64,000 bases of DNA. It comes from Isochrysis galbana (Eukaryota; Haptophyta; Isochrysidales; Isochrysidaceae). A model generated the notes under the pieces. It saw nothing but the letters and a program-made list of their open reading frames with translations, did no database searches and was not told the origin of the DNA. Both the position numbers and the translations under genes were made by a program. The DNA is taken from the NCBI GenBank assembly GCA_018136815.1, contig CM030940.1:1008418-1072417 (forward strand). Reading direction: 5' to 3'. Below are positions 40,727 to 51,090 of this stretch, in pieces (position 1 is the first letter of the stretch; the number at the start of each line of letters is the position of its first letter).

Positions 40727-41068
40727 AGGGGAGAGAAGAGAGAGGGGAGAGAAGAGGGGAGAGAGTGGACGATGCGGAGAGGAGCGAGCGGCCGCCCCCT
40801 CGCTCTCTCCCCCCCCCCCCCTCTCCCTCCCCCCTCCCCCTGGTCGCCCGCCCGCCGCGTCTCCCCCGCGGGACCGACTCTCGTCTCATTCTACAATACC
40901 GGAGGGGAGCGGGCGCACGCGCGCTCTCTCTCTCTCTCTCGAGACGTTTCTTCCCACTCGCTGTGCTCTCCAACCTCCCCCCCCCCTTTCGGCCGAGCCG
41001 CTCTCTCGCCTCCGCCCTCCCTCCTGCTCGGCAGTGCACGCCGCCGCAGCCGCGAGAGCACTCGAGAC
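40371..41068. promoter_or_regulatory. shared upstream region of SEC31 and the 221-aa gene
   Basis: 698 bp between divergent start codons. 40380-40770 is GAGAGAAGAGGGGA-type repeat (CT-rich on the SEC31 coding strand), 40800-40850 contains a C-run, and 40925-40945 is a TC repeat. ORFs read through this block are low complexity. It probably acts as a bidirectional promoter with both 5' UTRs. Confidence 0.55.
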
Positions 41069-41734
41069 ATGACCTTCAAGGATGACGGCTCGATGACCAC
41101 CTACTACCGCGAGTACAACAAGGAGTGCAATGGCACTGGAGACAAGACGCTGGTAGGCAATTGGGTGGAGGAGCGTGCGCTGCGGGAGAGGGAGGCCACC
41201 GGCAGGTACCGCGTGTGGGTGAATCAGGAGGACGACCCGGAGCAATTGCAAAAGACCTACACCAAGAAGACCGAGCGCCCCGACGCCGGCTCCAGCCTCA
41301 ACACCTTCTCGCGCACCTTCGCGCACGACGAGTCGGTCCCTGTCAGCCACTGGATGACCACCAATGAAGTCCCGGTTCAGCCCCATAATCGGTACGTCTC
41401 TCCGGGCAAGGGTGCGCGGGAGGCACTGCTCGAACGCCGCGCGAGGGAAATTGCGGAGGCGCAGGTTGCCCACGAGAAGGAGCTCGAGTCCCGCACAGTA
41501 GTGGATTTCAACTCGTCCTACAAGCTCGACTACACGGAGAAGGAGCTTCCAGAAGAGATTGGCAAGCGGCGCATGGGGACACCAGACTTGCTATGGCGGA
41601 AAGAAGCCGGCATCACAGACGCACATCGGCTGCCGATTGAGCGCACCGAGCCTATCAAACGGTACTTCGGCAAGAACGACACCTTTTCACGCCCGGTGAC
41701 GCTCGCGAAAGAAGGTGCTGAGAAGGACGCTTGA
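41069..41734 (+). CDS. 221-aa charged protein, possibly axonemal
   Basis: A single exon starting MTFKDDGSMTTYYREYNK. Highly charged with no signal or membrane span. It includes regularly spaced aromatic-plus-basic segments (TLVGNWVEERALREREATGRYRVW, DFNSSYKLDYTEKELPEEIGKRRMG, KRYFGKNDTFSRPVTL). This extended Tyr/Trp/Arg-rich style is seen in many flagellar microtubule-inner proteins, and the window also has the flagellar gene DNAAF3, but I cannot name a family. It is divergently paired with SEC31. Confidence 0.65.
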   Translation: MTFKDDGSMTTYYREYNKECNGTGDKTLVGNWVEERALREREATGRYRVWVNQEDDPEQLQKTYTKKTERPDAGSSLNTFSRTFAHDESVPVSHWMTTNEVPVQPHNRYVSPGKGAREALLERRAREIAEAQVAHEKELESRTVVDFNSSYKLDYTEKELPEEIGKRRMGTPDLLWRKEAGITDAHRLPIERTEPIKRYFGKNDTFSRPVTLAKEGAEKDA

Positions 41735-41974
41735 CGTGGCTATACGGATGACATGTTGCGGGATGTACATGTACTGAGAACACTGCGGCAAAGAGCCGGT
41801 TACCTGGTCGGAAAGATTCAACCCGATAGAAATTTCCTGTCGGGGGTAAAGTGCGCATCTCACCTATCGTTGTTGCACATATGGGGGCTCTCTCATTGCT
41901 TTCTCTCACATAATGAGGCGGGGTGTCACAACAGACACATTGAGCTTCGATCCCTGCTTTTCTCTTGCCTATTC

Positions 41975-42180
41975 AAACTAACTTTGTAGTTGGTTGCGAT
42001 GGAGCGCGCCGGCGCGACTCTCCTCTCCACTGGGCCCCCCGCCGAGGGTGGCTCCCTAGCCTCCATGGACCAGTCGATGCGACCGCGCCCGTCATCAGAG
42101 GCCGAGCAGGTGCGGTCGCACCAGACGTCCCGTAAGGCGGCTTGCCTTCATTTGGTCTCCTTTCCCTCAGCGCTATGGAC
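41975..42180 (+). mobile_element. LINE-A 5' module (5'-end-only copy)
   Basis: It starts (A)AACTA/ACTTTG/TAGTT(G), then GTTGCG and an ATG at 41999 (MERAGATLLSTGPPAEGG). Similarity to the other LINE-A 5' modules lasts to about 42110 (GAGGCCGAGCAGGTGCG). No TSD or 3' end was found. The region between here and the IS5-like remnant has a T-run at 42193. Confidence 0.7.
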
Positions 42181-42223
42181 CTGTAACGAAACTTTTTTTT
42201 CTAGTATGTACTGTGAATTACAA

Positions 42224-42650
42224 ATGATTCGATTGAGTGAAGTGTTTTCGCGACTGATCCAGAAAAATGCTTCTGCTTTCGCTCCACCCAAGTGTACTGG
42301 CCGACCTAGGGCTCTGACAGATGCTCAAGTCCTTGATCTGCTCTTCAAAATCCTGCGCACAGGGTGTCAATGGAGAGAACTCGATTGCAGCGGAGCCTCT
42401 TTCATGGGAGTCCGTCGGAGACTCGCTCTGTGGACTCAGAGTGGTGTGATCGAGAAGGCATACATCGAGGCTCTCCGTACATACCATAAACTCAGACCAC
42501 CCACTCGACACCTGGTCGACTCCTCACACATCCGCAACCGCCATGGCACTCAACCCAACTGGAAGAAACCACGTCGACCGAGGGAGGCAAGGTACCAAAA
42601 TCACCGTCGTTACCGACCATGTACGCCGCCCGCAACCTAGAGGCCACCGG
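42224..42650 (+). pseudogene. IS5-like (eukaryotic IS4/5-type) transposase remnant
   Basis: From MIRLSEVFSRL the ORF carries the N-terminal domain of IS5-family transposases (GRPRALTDAQVLDLLFKILRTGCQWREL and FMGVRRRLALW), then the first catalytic-aspartate block HLVDSSHIRNRHGT. Near 42550 the frame changes by one base: the other frame continues as NPTGRNHVDRGRQGTKITVV, the expected next block. The later DDE region is missing. Plain DNA transposon, inactive. Confidence 0.75.
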
Positions 42651-43729
42651 ACACGCCGCTGTTGTGTCGAGTCGAGCGTGGCCGGAGGGCTCTGAGCCAC
42701 TCCGTCGCGAGCAGCACCGGCGGCTAGCGCGGCGCTTTGGCCCTCCTCCCCACCGGGAGTCGGGTGAATGAAATTCTGGACTGGGTCGGGCAACCCCATT
42801 TGGGTGTCTGGACGGGGGACGAACGGCGAACGAAGGGCTGTGGGGCGGCGAGGCGCTCCTAGCGGCCCTAGTGTGTTGGGTTTTAATGTTTTAAGAGATT
42901 GTTAGACCTACAAAGAACTCTTCCCTCAGGGAGGGAGCCTAGGCTGCTAGAGTGCAGCGACGCAGCGAACAACGACGGACAAAGAAGCTGAGAACAACAG
43001 GATACACCGACTCACGAACACACCGGAATCATTCACCCAAACCAAGCAAATTATCAAGCAACCGCGACCCCAAATCACCGATAACTCAAACACGTCGCGA
43101 GAGACGGAGAGAGAGAGCGAGAGAGAGAGAGACTCCGCAGCGACGGCCGGAGCGTGTCTCCGTTGTAACTTCCCACGTGGCGGAGAGTCCGAAGGGGAGC
43201 GTCATGTCGCGCGACCACGGCGATCACTCTGGATACAGATCGCGACGAGATATCTTCACGACAGAGGAAATCTTGCCGTTGAGCGTGAACCTTCTAGACG
43301 CTTCTAACGAACGACCCTGAGTAGCAACCAAGGGGAAGAAACACCAAAGGGGCCAAGGCTTGCATGTAACTTGCATCAAGGGGAAAGATTCCCTCACCTA
43401 GGAAGCGAACCTACACCGATCTCCAAGGGGAGATAGCAAATTAAACCTCAAATCTCGAGCGGATAGAGCAACCGACTCGCTCGCCAAAAACCTTGACCGA
43501 GAAGAAAGAAGCAAGGACCTACAAGCCAAGGGTAGCGGACCTAGGGAATGTGAGAGGAAATTTCCGAACGCCAACGCGAACGCCAAACGCGGGAAGGCAA
43601 CGAAACCCTAACCAGGCTAAACAGAACCTACAAAGAACAGGCCTGGACGACAACGAAAGTTAGCAAGCCCCAAGAAAGAACCGGAACCCAACAAGAAACG
43701 ACAAGCCTTGCAAGAAGCTAAATAAGCCT
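42651..43729. other. intergenic and gypsy-adjacent sequence
   Basis: 42695-42730 holds the dispersed AGCACCGGCGGCTAGCGCGGCGC block. 43100-43140 is GAGAGAGA repeat. 43350-43730 reads as A/C/G-rich non-coding sequence downstream of the gypsy pol, probably part of that element. No LTR pair could be identified by eye. Confidence 0.35.
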
Positions 43730-45295
43730 TCACAAGGTAACCCGAGAGCCTGAGACAAGCGCGCGGCGAGTGACAGGCAACTTGGGCCCGGAATCGGAGG
43801 CTCGACGACGAGATCGGTCCAAGGCTTGAAGCCCTCGCGCCGTAGCTACGGAGCGCGTGATGGCAGCCACCGGATGGGACCGTTCATGCTCGGCTAGAGA
43901 CTCTGAGACAGGCTCACGTACCGCTAGCGGCGCTGGGCCGGCGAGTGGTTCGTCTTCGTGTTCCGGCTCCAGGGATGCTAGCCGGGACAGCCCGTCAGCA
44001 TCCTGATGAACAGCTCCTGGTTTATGTTCGACATCGAACCGGTACTCAGCCAACTTGAGAGCCCACCGAGTCAGCCGAGAGGCTGGCCCACCGGCTACTT
44101 GATCCTTCATGGTATGCAGCCATCGCAGCGCGGAGTGGTCGACGACTAACTTGAACCGACGCCCCCAAAGGTAGGGTCGCCAATTTCGGATTGATTCCAA
44201 GGCAGCCAAGAGCTCAATCTCGGTCACCGTCCAATGGCGTTCGGCCGAGGTGAGACTGCGAGCGTAGTACCCAACGACTCGTTCACGGTTATCGTCTCCT
44301 AGCTGCGAGAGGATGCCGGCGATACCCAACTTGCTAGCCCCATCGGTCTTCACGATGAAGGGACGATCATCCCGGGGTGGAGTCAAGACGGGCTCCGAGG
44401 TGATCGCTGTCTTGAGCTCTTGGATAGCTCGGCGACACTCCTCGGACTGGGACTCCTTTGCCACGTCGCAGCCCTTCCGCGTGAGGGCAGTGAGAGGAGC
44501 AGCCTTAGCGGCGAATTGGCGAATGAATCGACGATAGTAGGAGCAAAGGCCGAGGAAAGATCGAACCGCTTCCAAGGAGTTGATGGATGACGGGTCGATG
44601 TCGGCGACAGCTGCGACCTTCTTCGGGTCCATCTTGAGACCTTCCCTCGAGACAACGTGACCGAGGTACTCCGTAGAGGTGGCAAAGAAGACACACTTGG
44701 ACATCTTGCAGGTCAGGCCGGCCCACTCTAGCCGCTCGAGAACTAGGTCTAGCCGGTGAAGCATTTGCTCGAACGAAGCCTGTGCCCTGGCCTCTTCGGA
44801 AGGACCCACGCCCGTTGACCAGATGCCCACATCATCGAGGTAAGGCATGCAGATCTCCCACGCTAGCGCACCGAGAACGATGTCCATCAAGCGGCACATG
44901 TAGGAGGGACCTGATTGGATGCCGAACGGTAGAAAGTTGAACTCGTATTTGCCGCGGTGGGTAGTGAAAGCGGTGATATGCTTATGCGATTCTTTGATCG
45001 GGATGCCCCAAAAACCAGAGGCTAAATCGAGAGTACATAAAAAGAGAGAACTGAGCGGCCCTTGGCCGGACGCTAGCCTATCAATAGCCTCTACAATGAG
45101 GGGTAGAGGGCTATCCTCGACGCGTAGCTTGGCGTTCGTGTCGCGGTAGTCCACGCAGAATCGAACGGAGCCATCTTTCTTGCTGACCAGGACTACTCGG
45201 GAAGCCCAAGCCGAATTTGACTTGCGAATCATGCCGGCGGCTTCCATCTTGGCTACCTCCTCTTCTATGATGAGCTCGCCTGCAGTGTCTGCCAT
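43730..45295 (-). mobile_element. Ty3/gypsy pol remnant (reverse transcriptase and RNase H)
   Basis: 521 open residues. RT blocks include VLVSKKDGSVRFCVDYR, the FLCTLDLASGFWGIPI region, FLPFGIQSGPSYMCRL and the catalytic YLDDVGIWS. The thumb block PLTALTRKGCDV follows, then RNase H (FIVKTDGASKLGIAG, TEIELLAALESI, HSALRWLHTM) and the terminal HQDADGLSRL. Gag, protease and integrase are not adjacent and no LTRs were seen. It is treated as an incomplete fossil. The RT stretch is well preserved, so it is probably not very old. Confidence 0.88.
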
Positions 45296-45440
45296 CGAAC
45301 GCTACGAGCGACGAGGTAGACTAGAGGTCGGAGGATAGCGACGCGTGGCGTCGGAGAGTAGGGGCGAGACTAGCTAGCGAGCTAGTGGCAGAGAGAGAAT
45401 GAGAATGAGAGCTTCTTAGGTCCGAGGTAGACACGGGAGA

Positions 45441-45800
45441 CTATAGTACAAGGTCCCAAAAAGTTAAGGACACAGAACCACACACACTAAACCAAACGGG
45501 GCGAAAACTAACCACACCTGGACGGACGGCCAAGCAAGCGTCGGCACCAGGGCAATTCAGCAACGCGCCGTTCTGCTCGAACGCGGCCCACGCCTCCTCC
45601 CACCCCTCGACGTCTGGACGGAAGCAGCCGGGGACCCGCGTGCGCCGTGCGCGTGGGTCCAGCTTCCGCCGCGACGTAAGCGGTCGCCACTTGCTTCCCA
45701 CCGCCACCGCGTTTGCGTTTGGCCACGGCCTCTGCTCCTCTGGGAGGAGCGGGAGGTCCTTGAAGGTCTTGGGGGGGCCAATGGGTGGCTGCTCCGCCAT
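45441..45800 (-). CDS. small unrecognised ORF, possible first exon
   Basis: MAEQPPIGPPKTFKDLPLLPEEQRPWP runs for ~95 natural-looking residues to CLAVRPG, where a GTGTGG could be a splice donor; beyond it the composition changes. No domain is recognised. It could be a host first exon or the 5' part of a transposon protein next to the gypsy remnant. Flanking 45801-46160 holds nothing recognisable. Confidence 0.35.
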   Translation of the reverse strand: MAEQPPIGPPKTFKDLPLLPEEQRPWPNANAVAVGSKWRPLTSRRKLDPRARRTRVPGCFRPDVEGWEEAWAAFEQNGALLNCPGADACLAVRPGVVSFRPVWFSVCGSVSLTFWDLVL

Positions 45801-46164
45801 GGGAGCGACGTGCCGACGCTTACTTCAGGCAAGGCACACTTTCCTATGAGAATTCCTCCTCTTCCTCGCCGTCTTTCATTGGGGAGGTGATGTGGTTCGA
45901 GTTATCACGTAATTCTGTGTTTTTATCAATGTAACATAATGGCTCCTTCTCCTCGCCACCCAACACCCCGCCCCCCCTCCGCCAGCAAGAAAATGTCTGC
46001 CAGCCGGAAGGCCGCGGCGCAGGGACATTCGGGAAAAATATGGCCACCTCTTTCCTAGCGTAACGCGTCCCTTATCTACTTTACCAGGGGGGTCCTCCAT
46101 TCTCTCGCTTCTAAAAAGTCAAAACGAAGCAGCCATTTGCATGCTGCGCCCCCGGCAGTAAAGA

Positions 46165-46560
46165 GTTAATATTCTCGCCTCGCACGTGGCACTGGAAGAC
46201 ACTCACGAAGCCACGCCCTTTCTCTTCCCACTCCCTCACTCCCTGCCTTGCGGCAACTCCCCTCGTGCTCTACTTAGGGGCCCGGGTCGTGTGGGGGGTC
46301 CGAGCTAAGCGGGGTGCACCTGTCCCCAACAGTATGTTCTCGCCTCCCTTTTGTTCTGTTGAGTGACCTGCGACCTGCCTATACTGAGTGTGTTACGGGG
46401 TGTCGTCGTACTAATGTGTACGATCGTTCATCCGATATGTCCGTAGTTATGATCGGCCGCCTGTCTTGACATTCGGTCGGAGCGGGTTGTCGCGTCGTTT
46501 CATGCGAGCCTCTCAGCTAAGCCGAGAGCTTTCGCTACGAGGCCGAATTCTTTGCTTAGT
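46165..46560 (-). mobile_element. LINE-A 3' end fragment
   Basis: On the minus strand, codons at ~46555-46505 give KEFGLVAKALGLAERLA and a stop, matching the complete element's C-terminus. The 3' UTR contains the shared CCCCTAAGTAGAGCACGAGG..TTGCCGCAAGGCAGGG block (46290-46240) and ends GCGAGAATATTAA near 46167 without a long T-tail. The 5' side is truncated, and a different sequence begins beyond ~46600. Confidence 0.75.
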
Positions 46561-46953
46561 TGTAGCCTGCCTTTCTCATTCTCGATAAATAAAGGGGAGT
46601 ACCGGATCCGTCTAAAGTATTGTGGAAATACTTTGGATCCGACAGGCAACAGGAAGTTAGGCAGTACAATTGGGCGCAGCTAGCGCGCGCATAATGCCTC
46701 ATGCCTCTCATTTGTAGGGAATTCGAGGGCCCAAAGCCCACCCACTGGACCAGTCTCAACACCGGGGACGGAAGTGAAGAAGAGAAGGCACCCGTCCAAA
46801 ATCGTGGCAGAGAGCAGAAAGTAGCCAGAGCTGCTTGCTCAGGCCAGAGCTGCTTACTCAGATGAGAGGATTCTATGATCTATAACGTGACACTCACATT
46901 CTGGTATGACTCAGCCCTCTTCAAAGAGGAGGATAACATCTGATTGAGCCCTT

Positions 46954-47682
46954 TTACCCCGCGTCAGGCACATGCTCAGCGAGAAACAGGGCTCCCGTGT
47001 TCACGCTAGGAGGCCCCATACCGAGTGACTTGAATAAATCTGATGGCCGTGGCGCGCTCTTCCCCGCGATGCAAGAAAGAAAATGGCGGACTCCAAGTTC
47101 TTCTCGCGCCATCCGTGCAAGAGCAAGCCCGCCTGGGCTTGACGCCAGTCGTACTCCAAGCGCAGACTTGTGCTCTTCGCGATCACACACAGCTGATAGA
47201 ATATCTCGCATGTGGGCTGCATCGGCATCCTTTTCCAATGGTACGATGACTGACTCTGCACCAGCCTGCTGTAACATATGCACTGCTTCAGCAATGGCAT
47301 CACCATCTCCACTCAGAGGTCCACCAAGCAGCGCGACAGGCCGCAAGCAGAGATCATGTGCTGCCTTCACAACGGCCACGCCCGATTCAATACTCTCAAC
47401 TGACACACAGACTGCGCCTGTGCCGGGCTCATTTGCCTGCCTTAAGCCTGCCTTATCTCTGATGACCTCGGCAAAGACGGTTGTCAGACCAGGGATGGGC
47501 GCGCCTCGTTTGATAAGGTGGCGAAGGCAGCTGGAAAGTCGCTCTTTCGCCACTACACTCACATCCACGTGGCAGTGCACCGGCACCAGCGAGCACCGCT
47601 GGCGTGACCACGCCGACGCCGACGTACACGGCGGCGTCACACGGCGGAGAAGCATCTCGCCGCGGGCCTCGGCAATTGGCAA
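46954..47682 (-). CDS. HMG-CoA-lyase-like TIM-barrel protein lacking catalytic residues
   Basis: 242 aa. The second half follows the HMG-CoA lyase pattern: ALLGGPLSGDGDAIAEAV..LQQAGAESVIVPLEKD, then AAHMRDILSAV (family: MKDMLSAV), ALGVRLASSPGGLALA (family: ALAVHCHDTYGQALAN) and SLGMGPPSVNTGALFLA (family: GLGIHTGVNLQKLLEA). The metal-binding HCH is replaced by RLA, and the GLGGCPYA cysteine loop and the N-terminal EVGPRDGLQ motif are absent. It is shorter than the ~300-aa family norm. It is thus a pseudo-enzyme or decayed paralogue rather than an active leucine-degradation enzyme. The start is the first ATG; no targeting peptide is obvious. Confidence 0.6.
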   Translation of the reverse strand: MPIAEARGEMLLRRVTPPCTSASAWSRQRCSLVPVHCHVDVSVVAKERLSSCLRHLIKRGAPIPGLTTVFAEVIRDKAGLRQANEPGTGAVCVSVESIESGVAVVKAAHDLCLRPVALLGGPLSGDGDAIAEAVHMLQQAGAESVIVPLEKDADAAHMRDILSAVCDREEHKSALGVRLASSPGGLALARMAREELGVRHFLSCIAGKSAPRPSDLFKSLGMGPPSVNTGALFLAEHVPDAG

Positions 47683-47689
47683 AAGTGCT

Positions 47690-48817
47690 CCTGGGAGTAT
47701 TTAAAGTACTCTTAGAGTAGGTGCTTGGTGATGTGAGAAATGAACAGCTCCGTCTGCCGCTCGTCACCCTTGTGTTTTGTGGGGTTTCACGGAAACAGTA
47801 ACCACCGTTCACACCTCGCGGGCTCGCGGGATCTGCATTCTTCTCTCCGGATTTCGCCCTGTGCCGTGTCTCCGACACCATCGCTGTATCGCCCTGGCAC
47901 CATCGCGGTGACTAGGGTGGCCGAGAGGAGGAGGAGCGACGCCATCGCTCGCGCTCTCTTCGTAACAGAACCGGATAAAAATCCCTCTACAAACCCCACA
48001 CACCACACATCACTATCTCACGCACACTCACAGCAACACGTAGAATACTAACGTAGACAGGACGAGCGCGTGAGTATCACAGGGAGGCGGGGCCACTGAC
48101 CACTGAACACACAGGGCACACTAACAGTATCGCTTGCAAATCAAACGCACACACGGGGGGATTGCGTGGGAGACTCACACAAGCGAACAAGGAGAGAAGG
48201 GGAGAGATCACGGCTCGACTCATGCGGCCCTCTACCCTCTCCTCATCCCAAAAGTTCTACGGTGCACACGTGACACGTGCACACCATGCAACATGCAAAA
48301 CCACCCTCGACACCCCCTCCTAAGCGGAGTACGGGGTATGACGTATGACGCTTACAGACAAACAAACCAAATCCACGCCCGCACTCCCACGCAGATACAG
48401 AGATCCACTCCAAGACGATGAGTTCCTTGTGGAGTCGGGGCGGAGTGGCATGTCACGAATGCATTCGTGACGCGCGGGCCGGCGTGGCAGCTCAAGCCGG
48501 CAAGCCGGGGGAGAGCCTCGCCTGGCATGCTCTCTCGCCCGCTCCTCGCCCCCCCTGCGCCCCCCCCCCCCCCGCGCCCCCCGCGCACCCCCCTTTCCCT
48601 TTATCCCGCTGGCTCCCGCCCAAATATGTACCGGCGCCCGGGCCCGTGCCACCCAAATATGTAGTAAATATGTCGACATATCAGTTTGCCAGAATCGTAC
48701 CCAAATATGTAGTACGACATGTACATATTATGGCCTACCCCTACCCTGATACCTGATATTAGGTCATCCATTTATAAGTATAACTTTCAAAGGAAAAAGA
48801 ATAGTTCGCACTATCCG
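47690..48817. other. intergenic, nothing firmly recognised
   Basis: Upstream of the HMGL-like gene. It contains CACACA-rich stretches (47990-48060), a C-run near 48562 and several AAATATGTAG repeats at 48620-48740. The ORFs present are not convincing. Confidence 0.3.
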
Positions 48818-48952
48818 GCTAGAGTCGGGAGATCGCCTAGTCACGACGACGACATCACATATACAGGCGGCGCCCAGGACAAGGAGCTAGAGTCGGGAGA
48901 TCGCCCAGTCACGACGACGACATCACATATACAGGCGGCGCCCAGGACAAGG
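48818..48952. repeat. 68-bp tandem duplication
   Basis: Two nearly identical 68-bp units, each starting GCTAGAGTCGGGAGATCGCC at 48818 and 48886. Confidence 0.9.
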
Positions 48953-48967
48953 AGAAGGAGGCCTAGA

Positions 48968-49447
48968 TGTGAAAGACAGAAACAGTGTTTTTTTTCGGAG
49001 GCCAAAAACAGTGTTTTTCACTGATTTTCAAACGCCCTCCGTTTTTGCCACTGTTTTTTTAGAGCGGGGCTGGGGCTGGGGGCCGCCCGCGCGCGGCGCG
49101 CGCGAGCGCGGCGTGCACGCGGGACGCGGGACCGCGGCCACCAGCCACCACCACCAGCACGCGCGCGGATCGCGACGCGTGCGTGGGCTTGCTTGGGGTT
49201 GAACACCGATAGCGGCTCGCCATCGGCCGAGGGGAGGGGAGGGGGCAGCGGCGGCGGCGCCCTACGTATGCGTAGGACGCAGGACGCGGAGGCGGAGGAG
49301 CGGAGGAGCGGAGGCGGAGGCGTTCCGCACTTCCGCACGCGGGGGGGAAAGGCCCCCCTGCGGTATATGTGGCCCCACTGTTTTTCGCACTGTTTTTTAC
49401 TGTTTTTTTTGATTCCCAAAAACAGCTGTTTTTAATGTCTTTCTAGA
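48968..49447. mobile_element. possible TIR element with AAACAGTG-rich ends
   Basis: The left end GAAAGACAGAAACAGTG and the right end (reverse complement GAAAGACATTAAAAACAGC) are imperfect inverted repeats. Sub-terminal CACTGTTTTT / AAAAACAGTG motifs recur on both sides (48985-49055, 49373-49435). The interior is very GC-rich without a transposase. It could be a MITE-like element. The LINE-C insertion used a site at its right edge. Confidence 0.35.
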
Positions 49448-50228
49448 CCTCAACTAAGTTTATACTTGGTTGACCCATGGGGGGGCACGAGCCCCCCCCT
49501 CTCTCCACTCCTCCCCTGCCATGGGGGAGGAACCACCCATCCTCCTGGCATGCCTGATGGCTTGCCAGGAGGCCACTGCCCTACTGACCCACTCTCTTCC
49601 CCACAGGCTCGCCCCATTCGCCCATCCTGGCCCCTCGTGACCAGCCCATTGCTCCAACCCCCCCTCCCCCCTGGTCGACAGGCAGACAGGTGCAGACTGG
49701 GGGCCCCAGAGGCTCGGGAGCGCCAGCGAGGGAGAGGCAGGGGAGGCCAGGGCCCAGCCCCAGCCTCCTCTGCCCCCTGAGCTGGCCTCCAGGAGCCTCC
49801 AGGGGCCGCCAGAGGGCAGCTGGAGGCCTGCCGCAGGCGCGCCATCGCGCGTGCCGCAGGAGAGGGGAGAGAGAGCGCGGAAAAGGGGGTGGGCGCGAGC
49901 GAGAGCTCCGCCCACCGGAAAATCGGTAAGTCTCGCGCCTGTTTACAGGATAAGACGAGACAGAGTGGGCCGCCCACTCGGAGACACAGGAGGAAGGGGG
50001 GGAGAGATCACCGGGGGGTGGCGCGGGCCACCGGACCATATCTAAGCCCTCCACCCCAATCCCCCTAGTAGTGTACGGGGGGAGCCGCCTGATGGCGGGG
50101 GGAGAAGGGCCGGGGATTGGGGGTGTAGAGAGTATGCTACGTGCTACTTGTAGTGGGTAGTGGTTCCATTCGCCGCGAGTGCGGTAAGAATATTAAAAGG
50201 TTTTTTTTTAATGTCTTTCTAGACCTCA
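49434..50228 (+). mobile_element. short LINE-C element with 19-bp TSD
   Basis: AATGTCTTTCTAGACCTCA occurs at 49434-49452 and 50210-50228. The element is 49453-50209 (757 bp); the first two stem bases (CA) overlap the TSD end. Its 5' hairpin is CAACTAAGT/ACTTGGTTG (49451-49472, 9 bp with one G-T wobble). ACCC and an ATG at 49477 follow, then a GGCATGCCTGATGG box at 49547. The 3' end is GTAAGAATATTAAAAGG plus T9. No endonuclease, RT or C-terminal domain is present. It is a compact non-autonomous element with both LINE ends. Confidence 0.85.
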
Positions 50229-51090
50229 CCCTCACCCGCTGTCTTTCATTCACATCTAGGGAAGGAGGTAGTAGGTAGGGTGAGGAAAGCTAGGAAAGCT
50301 CCCGGGCCCCCCTTTCATAATCACCACCCTAGAAAAACTAGCAGCCCAGACGCCCAGACACGCAGTGCAGGAAGGAGGTCTCTATCTCTATACTAAAACT
50401 AAATAACACCATTCGCCATTAGATCTCTTTACTATTATTACACTACCATACTATAACATTAGTAACCTGATATGAGGACCTGATATTAGGTCCTGATATG
50501 AGGTGTAAGGTCGCCGAGACCTGACGACCTGACACCTGACGGAGCAACTAGGGGAGGCAGGAGGACTAGGCACTAGGCATGTATGTACGAAGGTTAATAA
50601 TCGTGCTACAAACAACAAACTAGCGGCGCGGCGGACACCAGACCCAGACACGCAGAGAGAGGCAGCAAGTGATGGCGCTATATGTTTATTTATAATACAA
50701 TGCGATACAACAATACAACATGCTCGTCGATGTTCCATTTTCATTTGTACTACTACTATAACTATAAAGGGAGATGTTAGGCTAATTGAGGTGAGAGGAA
50801 ATAAAGCTGCGCTAGGCGCTGGGGCAGACTTAGGTTCATTTTTACGACACTCAACACATCTTGAGTCGCCCACGTTCAATTTTGGGTTAGTGGGCAGGGT
50901 GGTTGAGTCGCGTGGGTTCATTTCTTCATTTTCCTTAACCCGGTTCATGTTCGAATATTATTTGTTTGGTTGACTTGTATCGGAATATCGGAATGCCAAT
51001 ACTTCGTGAATGAAGAAGGGTGTGCTGGTTTTCTTCCCCGGTCAAACCGGCCGGACCGAGCGAGCCAGAACCAGCGGAAGGGCCGTTGGG
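50229..51090. other. intergenic, nothing recognised
   Basis: GATATGAGGTC / GATATTAGGTC direct repeats lie at 50470-50505. The remainder is AT-richer than average and lacks a supported gene. Confidence 0.35.

Noticed and set aside
40371-41039. N-terminal extension of the SEC31 ORF (223 residues of Ser/Leu/Pro)
   Set aside because: It is translation of the CT-tract; Sec31 homology begins exactly at the M at 40370.
45301-45440. LTR of the gypsy remnant
   Set aside because: No matching direct repeat could be found on the other side of the pol remnant by eye.
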